A stretch of DNA of 64,000 bases from VXRN01 sp965217725 (GTDB lineage: Bacteria > Chloroflexota > Dehalococcoidia > Lucifugimonadales > UBA1123), in contig OZ244564.1 in NCBI GenBank assembly GCA_965217725.1, positions 2,976,001 through 3,040,000 on the forward strand. The letters are read 5' to 3'. The notes under the pieces are model-generated. The model was not told where the DNA came from and searched no databases. It saw only the letters and a program-made list of their open reading frames with translations. Shown here piece after piece: positions 33,418 to 42,842 of the stretch; the first letter of the stretch is position 1, and each line of letters opens with the position of its first letter. The position numbers and the translations under genes were made by a program.

Positions 33418-35955
33418 ATGGTAACCAAGACCGAATTCGGATACATCAAGCCGACGCAGATCGTGGACGAAATGCGAAGCTCGTATCTCGACTACGCGAT
33501 GAGCGTCATCGTCTCCCGTGCCCTGCCCGACATACGTGACGGACTCAAGCCTGTGCAGCGGCGCATCCTGTACGCGATGCAGGATCTCGGAATGAGGCCG
33601 AACTCCGGTTACAAGAAGAGCGCGCGACTCGTGGGAGAGGTGCTTGGAAAGTGGCACCCGCACGGAGAGGCGGCAGTCTATGACGCGACGGTGCGCATGG
33701 CGCAGCCGTTCACGCTCCGCGCGCCGCTGGTGGACGGTCAGGGCAACTTCGGCTCGGTGGATAACGACCCGCCCGCGGCGATGCGGTACACAGAGGCGCG
33801 AATGACGAGCATCGCGGAGGAGATGCTTGTCAACATCGACCAGGACACGGTCGATTACATCGAAAACTTCGACGGCACCCTCCGAGAGCCGCTGGTGCTG
33901 CCGGCAAGGCTGCCGAACCTGCTCGTCAACGGCGCTTCCGGCATCGCGGTCGGAATGGCGACCAACATACCGCCCCACAATCCGACTGAGGTCTGCGACG
34001 CGCTGATCCACCTGGCGGACCATCCGAACGCATCGGTCGAAGACCTCATGGAGTTCGTACAGGGGCCGGACTTTCCGACAGGCGGCACGATCATGGGTAC
34101 AACCGGCATCCGTGAAGCGTACGCCACGGGTCGCGGCCAGATCATAGTCCGCGCAAAGGCCGAGATCGAGCCTATGTCCCGCGCCAACCGGATGCAGATC
34201 ATCGTCAACGAGCTTCCATACCAGGTCAACAAGGCCGCCCTGGTCGAGAAGGTCGCCGGCCTGGTCAAGAGCCGCAAGATCGAGGGGATCTCCGACCTTC
34301 GTGACGAGTCGGACCGCGAGGGAATGCGCGTCGTGTTCGAGCTTAGGGCCGGCGTGCAGCCCATGGTCGTGCTCAACAACCTGTACAAGTTCACGGCGAT
34401 GCAGAGCTCATTCTCGGCGAACATGCTGGCCCTCATTGAAGGGATGCCGAGAGTTTTCACACTGAGACAGGCGCTCCATCAGTTCCTTGAGTTCAGGCGT
34501 GAGGTTATCCGTCGCAGAACGGAGTTCGAGCTGGCCAAGGCGCGCCAGCGGGCCCACATCCTGGCCGGACTGCGAATCGCCATCAGCAACCTCGACGAGG
34601 TGATCGCGCTGATCCGCAACGCCGACAGCGCGCAGGACGCCAAGCAGAAGTTGATCACCCGGTTCGGTCTCGATGACGATCAGTCGCAGGCGATACTGGA
34701 CATGCAGCTTCGCCGACTGGCGGCACTTGAGCGCCAGCAGATCGAAAACGAGTACAACGAGCTTCAGGTCGCGATCCTCGAGATGGAAGAGCTGCTCGCG
34801 TCGGAGCGCAAGATGCTCAACGAGGTCAAGAAGGAGCTTCGCGCCCTCAAGAAGAAGCACGGCGACGACCGGCGGACCGACATAAGCCACGAAGCTTCTG
34901 ATCTCTCCCGCGAGGCGCTCGAACCTCACGAGCAGATCGTTGTCACCCTGAGCCAGGGCGGATACATAAAGCGAATCCCGGCCAGCACGTACCGCAATCA
35001 GCACCGCGGCGGCAAGGGCGTGGGCGGAATGACCACGCGGGACGACGACGCCGTCAAGCACCTGCTTGTAGTTGACACCCACGACAAGCTGCTGTTCTTC
35101 ACCAACAAGGGCAGAGTATACTCAATGACCGCCTACGAGCTGCGGGCCGACACGTCGCGGAACACCCGGGGTGTGCCGTTCACCAACGTCATAGCCGCGG
35201 GCAGCACCGAAAAGGTGACTGCGGTTATCGGAACGTCCGCAAAGGAGTTCCAGTCGGAAGACAACGTCCTTATGCTGGCCACGGCTCGAGGGAAGGTCCA
35301 GCGTATCGCTCTGAGCGTGGTGGCCAACGTGCGACCGTCCGGCTACAACATGATGAACCTCGGCGCCAGCGATGAGCTGGTATCCGTTCGAGCAGCCGGC
35401 CCAAACGACACTATCATGATGGTTACCCGCAACGGCCAGGCGCTGCGCTTCGGACAAGATGATCTTCGCCTGTACATGAATCGCGGAGGCATGGGCGTCA
35501 TAGGGATGAAGCTCCTCAACAACGACAGGGTAGTCTCGATGGATGTCGGGCCGCCGTCCGCCAGCCTGCTGGTCATCAGCAAGCTGGGTTTTGGCAAGAT
35601 TACGCCTCTCAGCTCATATCGTAAGAAGAGCAGAGCCGGTCAAGGAGTTCGGACGTTCAAGATCACTGACAAGACAGGTCCGGTCGCCGATGCGAGGGTG
35701 ATCGACGACAGCAAGGAAGTGTACCTCGTCTCGGAGCAGGCACAAGTGCTGCGGACGAGTCTTTCCGAGATAAGGAACACCGACCGGGTAGCGCAGGGGG
35801 TGACGATCTTCAAGCCTGCAAAAGGCGACGGCGTCGCCTCGATCAGCTGCGTCAGCGACCTGACCCTCCCGGACGAAGCCGATAGCAAGGCATCCACCAA
35901 CGGCCATCGGAACGGTCGCGCAAACGGCGCGCAGCCAAAGCTGGATCTGGGGTAG
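33418..35955 (+). CDS. gyrA: DNA gyrase subunit A
   Basis: 845 residues. Breakage-reunion domain with catalytic Tyr124 in AMRYTEARM; the C-terminal beta-pinwheel holds the GyrA box as QHRGGKG near residue 523, which marks gyrase rather than topoisomerase IV. Wraps and negatively supercoils DNA with GyrB, which is not in this window. The quinolone region reads HPHGEAAVYD: Ala85 stands at the position of E. coli Ser83, a residue also Ala in Mycobacterium tuberculosis and linked to lower natural quinolone sensitivity. Its tail (NGHRNGRANGAQPK) is low-complexity. Promoter probably at 33231. Confidence 0.97.
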   Translation: MVTKTEFGYIKPTQIVDEMRSSYLDYAMSVIVSRALPDIRDGLKPVQRRILYAMQDLGMRPNSGYKKSARLVGEVLGKWHPHGEAAVYDATVRMAQPFTLRAPLVDGQGNFGSVDNDPPAAMRYTEARMTSIAEEMLVNIDQDTVDYIENFDGTLREPLVLPARLPNLLVNGASGIAVGMATNIPPHNPTEVCDALIHLADHPNASVEDLMEFVQGPDFPTGGTIMGTTGIREAYATGRGQIIVRAKAEIEPMSRANRMQIIVNELPYQVNKAALVEKVAGLVKSRKIEGISDLRDESDREGMRVVFELRAGVQPMVVLNNLYKFTAMQSSFSANMLALIEGMPRVFTLRQALHQFLEFRREVIRRRTEFELAKARQRAHILAGLRIAISNLDEVIALIRNADSAQDAKQKLITRFGLDDDQSQAILDMQLRRLAALERQQIENEYNELQVAILEMEELLASERKMLNEVKKELRALKKKHGDDRRTDISHEASDLSREALEPHEQIVVTLSQGGYIKRIPASTYRNQHRGGKGVGGMTTRDDDAVKHLLVVDTHDKLLFFTNKGRVYSMTAYELRADTSRNTRGVPFTNVIAAGSTEKVTAVIGTSAKEFQSEDNVLMLATARGKVQRIALSVVANVRPSGYNMMNLGASDELVSVRAAGPNDTIMMVTRNGQALRFGQDDLRLYMNRGGMGVIGMKLLNNDRVVSMDVGPPSASLLVISKLGFGKITPLSSYRKKSRAGQGVRTFKITDKTGPVADARVIDDSKEVYLVSEQAQVLRTSLSEIRNTDRVAQGVTIFKPAKGDGVASISCVSDLTLPDEADSKASTNGHRNGRANGAQPKLDLG

Positions 35956-36127
35956 GAGGCGGAGCAACGCCAATGGCTACGCTGGAGATCAGCGCCCAGC
36001 GCCAGTTCAGCCACACTGGGGATCTCTCGAGTATCAGGTCCCCAGGAACGACCCACGCCGAGACGACTTCGACTGGGAATCTGTCAGAATCGACCTGAGT
36101 CGCTGTGAGTTCGTACGTCCGGCAGGT

Positions 36128-36841
36128 GTGCTGTGGTGCACGATCTATCCGCTCTTGGCGGCGGAGCGAGGAATTCCGTGTGAACTGGTGATTCCATACG
36201 ACATCGGGGTCACGTCATATCTCAACAGACTCGGGCTGTTTGAGACTCTACAGAACGCTGGCATCGAGGTCGACAACTTGGGTATGCCAGCGCTGCAGCA
36301 AGGTCGCCTTATGCTCCCACTTACACGACTAACTACAATGTCACAAGTTGAAGACTTGGGAGAGGCAATAGTCGAAAACCTGATGGATAGTAACATCAGC
36401 TCTGCCAACGTGTACGAACACGTCAACATGGTTTTCGCCGAACTAGCCAACAATGCAGTTGAGCATGCCGATTCTCCAATCGACGCTTATGGGTACGTAC
36501 AGTATTATGCTTTTGAGGGGCACCCAAGGTTCGTGTGTGCAATTGCTGACGGAGGGATCGGCATCAGGACATCACTTCTCAAGAATCCTGATCACGCAGG
36601 AAATGTGCAAAACGACTGGCGAGCGATTGAGTATGCCCTTGTGGAAAACATCAGTGTCCACGGAAATACGCGGGGACTGGGACTGTCTCATATTGTCGAG
36701 TTGGTCCTTCCACCCAACCGAGAATTGAATATCAGTTCAGGCCGCGCGTTTCTGCACTGTGACGGCAGGATTAGGATACCCTCTCCAAGATCGGCTAATC
36801 TGTTCCCCGGAACATTGGCATCTGTAAACATCCCAACCTAA
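36128..36841 (+). CDS. GHKL ATPase (anti-sigma/histidine-kinase-like), 5' part frameshifted
   Basis: 237 residues from GTG 36128. A GHKL ATP-binding fold is readable: FAELANNAVEHADSP (N-box), IADGGIGIRTS (G1), NTRGLGLSHIV (G2). The frame is open further upstream and encodes family-like sequence there (DDFDWESVRIDLSRCEFVRPAG, a STAS-like strand-helix), but has no start codon. An ATG at 35973 in another frame gives MATLEISAQRQFSHTG, and a single missing G in the GGGG at about 36021 would join the two. So the real gene is probably 35973-36841 with a one-base lesion. It pairs with the STAS-like gene downstream, as in stress-signalling partner switches. Confidence 0.7.
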   Translation: MLWCTIYPLLAAERGIPCELVIPYDIGVTSYLNRLGLFETLQNAGIEVDNLGMPALQQGRLMLPLTRLTTMSQVEDLGEAIVENLMDSNISSANVYEHVNMVFAELANNAVEHADSPIDAYGYVQYYAFEGHPRFVCAIADGGIGIRTSLLKNPDHAGNVQNDWRAIEYALVENISVHGNTRGLGLSHIVELVLPPNRELNISSGRAFLHCDGRIRIPSPRSANLFPGTLASVNIPT

Positions 36842-36851
36842 GGCATTCAGC

Positions 36852-37199
36852 ATGGTACCAGTCCTCAATCTTTACCAGACAAAGAAGCGTCGGGTGCTAT
36901 CTTCACGGGAGACGGCGCGCGAAATGGCCCCAACGGTCTGCGCCTTCATGTCTAGGGGCAATGGTAAGCCCGCCTTGACCATTGACTTGGCAGACATGGC
37001 GACCGTCACCCCATCATTCTTTGACGAGCTTCTGCACGTGATCAAAGACAGTGTGCCATCGAACAATGGGGACACACCCATCATTCACCTTACGAATACG
37101 TCTGATAGCCACTCTGCCCGATTTCGTGCGATATGTAGGGTGCACTCAATGCAGATGGTAGAAATCGGCCCCGGCCACTGGCGCATCTCCAAGGAGTAG
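36852..37199 (+). CDS. STAS-like (DUF4325) domain protein
   Basis: 115 residues. LTIDLADMATVTPSFFDELLHVI is the core strand-helix of DUF4325, a STAS-like fold found next to GHKL ATPases. The start ATG is 11 bases after the ATPase stop and lacks a strong ribosome site, in keeping with coupling. It may be the switch partner of the upstream ATPase. The output target is unknown. Confidence 0.7.
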   Translation: MVPVLNLYQTKKRRVLSSRETAREMAPTVCAFMSRGNGKPALTIDLADMATVTPSFFDELLHVIKDSVPSNNGDTPIIHLTNTSDSHSARFRAICRVHSMQMVEIGPGHWRISKE

Positions 37200-37222
37200 C
37201 CGGTCATGACGAGGCCGGCGGA

Positions 37223-39484
37223 GTGCTGACCCGGCTCGCGGCGTTCGTTATCAGGTTCCGGTGGTGGGTCATCGTAGGCTGGGTGGCGGTGTTCCTCGTC
37301 AGCGTTCCGTTCGCTCCGAGGGTGACGTCCCAGCTCAAGCACGGCTTCGGCGATATCGACACAGAGTCCAGGGCCGCCCTGAGCATTGCGGCCGAGGAGC
37401 TGGGCCTTTCGCAATCGTCGGTCACGCTGGTGTTTTCGAGTGATTCGCTTGACGTAGATGACCCGACCTACGCCGAGGAGGTGGAGCGGGCCATCGCTCC
37501 GCTGAGGCAGATACCCGATGTGGTGAGCGTGGTCACTTTCTATACGGTGCCCGGTGACACGTTTGTGGCCGACGATCGCCGGACCACGTACGCGTTCGTG
37601 GAGCTGGACGCGTCGGTCGATGAAGCGGTCGACCTTGTGGAGCCGATCCGCGGCGGTCTGGGCGAGACCGAGCTGGACGTGTGGGTGACCGGGGGGATCG
37701 CGCTGTTCGCCGATCTAGGCACTTACTCCGAGCGTGACCTGCAACGGGCGGAACTCATCACCATACCGCTGCTCGCTATCCTGCTGCTGATCGTGTTCGG
37801 AAGCGTGGTCGCTGCCGGACTGCCCGTGGCGATGGGCGCGTTGAGCGTAGTGACTACGCTCGCGCTGGTGTTCGTTGTCGCGCAGGCCACGGATATGTCC
37901 ATATTCGTGCTGAACATCGCGTCGTTCCTGGGACTGGGCATGGCGGTGGACTACTCGCTGCTGATGGTCAGCAGGTTCAGAGAGGAGTTGCAGCGCGCAG
38001 ACGAGGTCGCCTCGGCGGTGATGGTGACGATTCAGACCGCAGGGAAGGCGATAGTGTTCTCGGCAGGCACGTCCGTGATTGCGCTGTCGGGGCTGCTGTT
38101 CTTCGATTTCATGATGCTGCGCTCACTCGGAATAGGCGGCATCACTGTCATATTCTTCTCGATGCTGATAGCGCTGACTCTACTGCCGGCGCTGTTCACG
38201 GTGCTGGGACACCGGGTGGACAGGCTGTCCATCTGGAGAAAGCGGACCGCGAGGGGCGGGTTCTGGTTCGTCTTGTCGCAGTGGGTGATGCGACACCCGA
38301 TAGCAGTAATCGTCCCGACTACAGCTTTTCTGATCCTTCTGGGACTGCCGTTCCTGAACGTCAACCTGGGGAGCCCGTGGGCGTCTATTCTGCCCGAAGA
38401 AGCTGAGTCGAGACAGGGGCAGGACCTGATTACCGAACGCTTCGGGCCGGGCGAGCTGTCGCAGGTGATCCTCGTTGAGAGCTCACCCACCTCGACATTC
38501 TCTCCAGAGAACATAGCCGCGAGCATCGAGTTCGTAGAGCGAATGGAGAACGACCCCAGGGTTCTTCGCGTCGATAGCATCTTCAGCAACGTCACCCCGT
38601 ACTCCGATACGGGGGCCGTGCCGAGCATGACGTGGGAGCAGTTCCAGGCGCTTTCCAATCTCAGCGGATCGGCTCCCGCAGTTAGCGAGGACGCCGTAGT
38701 CGCCTTCAACGGACTGGTCAGCGACGATCTCCGCACTCAAATGGTCAGGGTAGTGCCCAGGCATTCACCGACAGCAGACGAGACCAAGGCGCTGGTGTCC
38801 GACATCCGCTCTAACCCTCCGGGTGGGGACATGACGGTGCTGGTCACCGGAGTGACCGCAGACCAGGAGGACAGCGTGAACAGCATGTACTCCGACTTCC
38901 CCCGGGTGATCGTTTACGTGGTGATCGTCACCTACGTTGCGCTGCTGCTGCTGTTCCGGTCGGTGATCCTGCCCCTCAAGGCGGTGGTGCTCAACGCGCT
39001 GAGCATCCTCGCCAGCTTCGGGGCGCTGGTGTTCGTGTTCCAGCAGGGCAACTTTGAGGGGCTGCTGGGGTTCACCGCAGAGGGAACCACCGAGGCGACT
39101 GTGCCGATACTGGTGTTTGCGGTCGTGTTCGGGCTGAGCATGGATTACGAGGTGTTCCTGCTGAGCCGGGTCAAGGAGGAGTACGACCGCACCGGGGACA
39201 ACACGCGAGCCGTGGCGGTCGGCATGGAGCGGTCGGGACGGATCATCACCAGCGCGGCGGCTATCCTGATCCTGGTGTCGGCGGGCTTCGCCACCGGCGA
39301 CATACTGATCATCAAGGCGCTCGGGCTGGGTACGGCCATCGCGGTGCTGGTCGACTCCACAATCGTGCGTGCGCTGCTGGTGCCCGCGCTGATGCGAGTG
39401 ATGTCGCGCCTCAACTGGTGGGCGCCCCGCTGGATGCGCGCCTCTCAGAAAATTGGCGTAGATTCGCGGGAGGCTCGCGTGTAA
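37223..39484 (+). CDS. MMPL/RND-family membrane transporter
   Basis: 753 residues from GTG 37223. Two RND-type halves, each with a large extracytoplasmic loop and a cluster of helices. Visible markers: WWVIVGWVAVFLVSVPFAPR (TM1), LASFLGLGMAVDYSLLMVSRFREEL-type block (here ASFLGLGMAVDYSLLMVSR) and its second copy VVFGLSMDYEVFLLSRVKEEYD, both with the Asp-Tyr pair used in proton coupling. Actinobacterial relatives export lipids. Substrate here unknown. A CGTACTCCGATACGGGGG word inside the gene resembles a dispersed repeat. Confidence 0.88.
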   Translation: MLTRLAAFVIRFRWWVIVGWVAVFLVSVPFAPRVTSQLKHGFGDIDTESRAALSIAAEELGLSQSSVTLVFSSDSLDVDDPTYAEEVERAIAPLRQIPDVVSVVTFYTVPGDTFVADDRRTTYAFVELDASVDEAVDLVEPIRGGLGETELDVWVTGGIALFADLGTYSERDLQRAELITIPLLAILLLIVFGSVVAAGLPVAMGALSVVTTLALVFVVAQATDMSIFVLNIASFLGLGMAVDYSLLMVSRFREELQRADEVASAVMVTIQTAGKAIVFSAGTSVIALSGLLFFDFMMLRSLGIGGITVIFFSMLIALTLLPALFTVLGHRVDRLSIWRKRTARGGFWFVLSQWVMRHPIAVIVPTTAFLILLGLPFLNVNLGSPWASILPEEAESRQGQDLITERFGPGELSQVILVESSPTSTFSPENIAASIEFVERMENDPRVLRVDSIFSNVTPYSDTGAVPSMTWEQFQALSNLSGSAPAVSEDAVVAFNGLVSDDLRTQMVRVVPRHSPTADETKALVSDIRSNPPGGDMTVLVTGVTADQEDSVNSMYSDFPRVIVYVVIVTYVALLLLFRSVILPLKAVVLNALSILASFGALVFVFQQGNFEGLLGFTAEGTTEATVPILVFAVVFGLSMDYEVFLLSRVKEEYDRTGDNTRAVAVGMERSGRIITSAAAILILVSAGFATGDILIIKALGLGTAIAVLVDSTIVRALLVPALMRVMSRLNWWAPRWMRASQKIGVDSREARV

Positions 39485-39493
39485 ATTATATAT

Positions 39494-40466
39494 ATGCAAT
39501 TGCTTGCCAACATAAACAGAGCCTTGGCTGTTAGCGCGACCCGCATCTTACTGATCGTCGCCTTCGCGACAGTCGTCCTTGCCGCGTGCAACGAGCCCGC
39601 ACCGGTGACCAATCCCACTTCGGTGAACGACCCCGCACCGCCACCGGCGACCCACCCCGACGCCCGGCGCAGCGCTGGTACTGCCCACGCCGGAGCCAAG
39701 CGCGCTGGCGGACGAGGCGTACGCGGTCCTCAAAGTGCTGACCTCAGATCACAGCCCGCGTGAGAGCGGGTCCGACCAGGAGATGGAGGCGGCGCTGTAC
39801 CTTCAGAAGAACCTCGACTCACTTGGCTATGAAACCTCGCTCCAGGAGTTCAACACTCCTCAAATCTTCAGGACCGACTTACACCTGACATCCGGCGAAG
39901 GCAAGCTACAAATGGACACCGAGGATTCCCACCTGCACCCGGTGTCGGTAATGCTGCCGGGGGACGGATCTGCCACCGGACTGCTGACATATGTGGGAGA
40001 CGCACTCCAGGAAGACATCCCAGACCACGGACTGGAGGGCAGGATTGCACTCATAGACCTTGGCGCTACTACATTCCGTGAACAGGTCGACCGTGTCGCA
40101 GATGCAGGTGCGCCGGGCGCGATAATCTCCAGAGCGGAACTGTACGACATCCTTATCCCGTATACCTACCGCGCTGCCATCCCGGTGCTCTGGCTAAGCC
40201 CGGCAGAGGCCCGCGCGGTGCTGCAACTCATCGAACAGGGCGAAGAAGTATCGGCAACTATTGCCATTCATATGCGAGACACAGGAGTGTCCCAGAATGT
40301 GGTGGCGGACTTGCGCAAAAGCGCGAACGACGACCGCGTCGTCATCCTTGGCGCACACTACGACACGGTGGCCAATTCACAGGGCGCGAGCGACAACGGC
40401 TCGGGTCTGTCCGCACTGCTGACCGTCGCGAGACACATTGCAGGACGAGACTATCCTAAGGAGTGA
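39494..40466 (+). pseudogene. M28-type lipoprotein peptidase, decayed copy
   Basis: Begins with a lipoprotein signal (LLIVAFATVVLAAC) at 39494. In the Pro/Thr-rich linker near 39650 the frame is lost at CCC runs; the continuation (TPTPGA, then ALVLPTPEPSALADEAYAVLKVL) is in another frame and is homologous to the intact peptidase at 40577. It keeps the PA domain and the first zinc residues (GAHYDTV, SDNGSG) but stops at 40466 right after HIAGRDYPKE, where the intact protein continues ...DYPFDVRIILFGAEEVG. Loss of the catalytic C-terminal half makes it inactive. Confidence 0.8.
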
Positions 40467-40576
40467 ACCTGGGAGCAGTGCTACTATCGGCTGTGACCTG
40501 CGGTTAGGACGCGACCCAACCCAGGGCCAATCGAGATCGTTGTAACTGCAAACACGAAAGGTTGTAACCTCACACA

Positions 40577-42022
40577 ATGAAGCTTCTCCCCAACGGTCGG
40601 GTCCCTCAACTTCTGCTGCTCGTCATCTTGACGATGGCTGTACTCGTCGCGTGTGGCGGCCAGGAGGCTGCTCCGGCACCAACCGTTGCGCCCACTGAGA
40701 CGGCAGCGCCCCCAACGGCGACGGCGGCTCCTCCGACCGTGGAACCTGGGCCGACATCGACGCCAAGGCCATCGCCGACTCCGATGCCGATGATGCCGAC
40801 GCAGACACCGGCGCCCCGGCCAACATCGACTCCCGCGCCTGCCGTCGTACGAACTCCGGCAGCGCCGAGCGTGCTGGCGGACCAGGTATTCAAGACTCTG
40901 CAAGAGCTTACCGAAGAGTACAGCCCAAGAGAGAGCGCGACGGAGCAGGAGCTCGAGGCCGCTCAACACCTGCGGGGAAGGCTCAGCGATCTGGGCTACG
41001 ACACCTCGCTGCAGGATTTCAGCGTTACGCTGACCCTGGCTAGAGTAGAACTGACATCGCCTTCGGGCGATACTCCGGACCCGCCGCGAGCGATCCCAAT
41101 CTCGACGTCTTTGCAAGGAATCGCCGCCGGTCTGCTGGCCGACGTGGGCCGCGCGTTCGAGGAGGACATCCCAGCCGAGGGACTGGAGGGCCGGATCGCG
41201 CTGATAGAGCGAGGCGACATCACGTTCGAGCAGAAGGTCAAGCGTGTCGCCGAGGCCGGAGCGGTTGGAGCGATCGTCTTCAACAACGAGCGGGGCCTGT
41301 TCTTCGGCAGGTTCGCCAATCAGCCGAGCATCCCGGCGGTCGCCATAAGCCAGGCTGACGGCCGAGAGCTGCTCGACCTAATCGAGCAGGGTGAGCTGGG
41401 AGCAACCGTATCCGTGGGAGACGAGACCTCGCCATCGCGGAACGTCATCGCCGACAAGCCCGGGCCCGCGGGCGGCGACCCGCCGCGGCGGGTTATACTC
41501 GGGGCGCACTACGACACGGTGCCCAATACCGAGGGGGCGAGCGACAACGGGTCGGGAGTCTCGGCGGTGCTGACGATCGCGGACCACATAGCCGGGCGCG
41601 ACTACCCATTCGACGTGAGGATCATACTGTTCGGGGCAGAGGAGGTGGGCCTGTTCGGCAGCCGATACTACGTGGACAATATGAGCCAGCAGCAGATCGA
41701 CAACACGATCGCCATGCTGAACTTCGACGCCTTCGGCTCCGGGACGGCTCTCGGTGTGTCCGGCGATGGCAGTCTGGTCGATCGGGCGCTTCAAATCGGG
41801 GACAATCTCAGACTGACTCTCTTCCATGAAGGAGAACGCAGGGCGGTGAGCGATCACGCGCCCTTCGACGTCGCAGGCATCCCGGTGTTCTGGATGTTGT
41901 CGAACGATCTGTCGCGCATCAACTCGCCGGCTGACGAGATGCGGCACATCAACCCGCAGCTGCTGGGCCGCGCCGGCGAGATCGGAATCCTCATGCTGGA
42001 GTGGCTGGGGGACGAGAACTAG
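40577..42022 (+). CDS. M28-family zinc aminopeptidase, lipoprotein with PA domain
   Basis: 481 residues. Lipobox LTMAVLVAC (Cys26), then a Pro/Thr-rich stalk to ~90, a protease-associated (PA) domain (IALIERGDITFEQKVKRVAEAGAVGAIVFNNERG) and the M28 catalytic domain. Zinc ligands: His in LGAHYDTVP, Asp in ASDNGSGVS, Glu-Glu in FGAEEVGLFGS, Asp in LNFDAFGSG, His in SDHAPFD. It should trim N-terminal residues from peptides outside the cytoplasmic membrane for nutrient uptake. The upstream gene is a decayed paralogue. Confidence 0.9.
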   Translation: MKLLPNGRVPQLLLLVILTMAVLVACGGQEAAPAPTVAPTETAAPPTATAAPPTVEPGPTSTPRPSPTPMPMMPTQTPAPRPTSTPAPAVVRTPAAPSVLADQVFKTLQELTEEYSPRESATEQELEAAQHLRGRLSDLGYDTSLQDFSVTLTLARVELTSPSGDTPDPPRAIPISTSLQGIAAGLLADVGRAFEEDIPAEGLEGRIALIERGDITFEQKVKRVAEAGAVGAIVFNNERGLFFGRFANQPSIPAVAISQADGRELLDLIEQGELGATVSVGDETSPSRNVIADKPGPAGGDPPRRVILGAHYDTVPNTEGASDNGSGVSAVLTIADHIAGRDYPFDVRIILFGAEEVGLFGSRYYVDNMSQQQIDNTIAMLNFDAFGSGTALGVSGDGSLVDRALQIGDNLRLTLFHEGERRAVSDHAPFDVAGIPVFWMLSNDLSRINSPADEMRHINPQLLGRAGEIGILMLEWLGDEN

Positions 42023-42140
42023 GCACAAGCTGCACTCAGGGAGCTCAGCCGATCCAACAATTCCCGTTGATCTCGGCGACTCCTTGACCGGGTGGTGCTT
42101 GGCTTGTGAATCATACGCTGTCCCCATATACTCAACTCCC

Positions 42141-42431
42141 ATGAACATTCGTTCAGTCCGCCACAGGGGGCTCCGTCGCCTGATTGTCGCTGACGACTCA
42201 CGGGCTGTACCCGCTGACATGGTCGTCCGCGTACGAAACGTTCTCGCTGCTCTCATATTGGCCGAGAACCTTGACAGCTTCATCTCCGACGCTCCTCCGG
42301 GATGGAGAATTCATCGGCTTTCAGATGACCGGCGTGACGAGTGGAGCGTGTCGGTTACCAGAAATTGGCGAATCACGTTTGTGGAGGAAGACGGTCAGAT
42401 TGGTCAGGTCAATCTGGAGGACTACCACTAA
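42141..42431 (+). CDS. higB: HigB-type toxin (RelE/ParE fold)
   Basis: 96 residues from ATG 42141. NIRSVRHRGLRRLIVADD, then PPGWRIHRLSDDRRDEWSVSVTRNWRITFVEEDGQIGQVNLEDYH, is the HigB pattern: mRNA interferase that cuts transcripts on the ribosome. It comes before its antitoxin, the inverted order typical of higBA, and its stop overlaps the antitoxin start as TAATG. Confidence 0.92.
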   Translation: MNIRSVRHRGLRRLIVADDSRAVPADMVVRVRNVLAALILAENLDSFISDAPPGWRIHRLSDDRRDEWSVSVTRNWRITFVEEDGQIGQVNLEDYH

Positions 42432-42742
42432 TGGAATCCACGGGAATCGAAGTCAAAATGACCCCACCGCACCCTGGAGACTTCATACGTACCGAGATTG
42501 TCCAGGAGCTCGGTCTCAGTGTCGGCGAGGCGGCCCAGATCCTGGGAATCGATACGTCAATCCTTTCCGAAGTCATGAACTGTCGCTCATCACTGTCGCC
42601 CGAACTCGCGTTGCGCGTCGAAAAGGCCTTTGGGGTCGGTATGGATATGCTGCTCAGGATGCAGGCGTGGTATGACGCATCACAGATGCGTGCCAGGGAG
42701 CACGAGATCAGAGTCGAGAGATACGCTCCGCTCTCGAGATGA
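42431..42742 (+). CDS. higA: HigA-type antitoxin (XRE helix-turn-helix)
   Basis: 103 residues from ATG 42431 (an in-frame ATG at 42458 starts at MTPPHPGDFI, where family similarity begins). The core PPHPGDFIRTEIVQELGLSVGEAAQILGIDTSILSEVMNCRSSLSPELALRVEKAFG is a complete XRE domain of the HigA type, with ...MLLRMQAWYDASQMR after it. It should bind HigB and repress the operon. Confidence 0.93.
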   Translation: MESTGIEVKMTPPHPGDFIRTEIVQELGLSVGEAAQILGIDTSILSEVMNCRSSLSPELALRVEKAFGVGMDMLLRMQAWYDASQMRAREHEIRVERYAPLSR

Positions 42743-42780
42743 TATTGGTGGTGTCGGAGTTGTAGAACCGGGAAAAGCAC

Positions 42781-42806
42781 AGGGGACAGGCTTGCGCCTG
42801 TCCCCT
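42781..42806. terminator. strong hairpin between convergent higA and TPP-enzyme gene
   Basis: AGGGGACAGGC-TTGC-GCCTGTCCCCT: 11-base perfect stem with a 4-base loop. Only short T-rich context (CTTGATTGG) follows, so termination may rely on the hairpin. It could serve both converging transcripts. Confidence 0.65.
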
Positions 42807-42842
42807 GCTTGATTGGTTAGATGTAGATAGAGCGTGCGGGCT

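Noticed and set aside
38597..38615. CCCCGTA-like palindrome inside the MMPL gene as an inserted repeat
   Set aside because: Reading frame and protein are continuous; short match may be chance.
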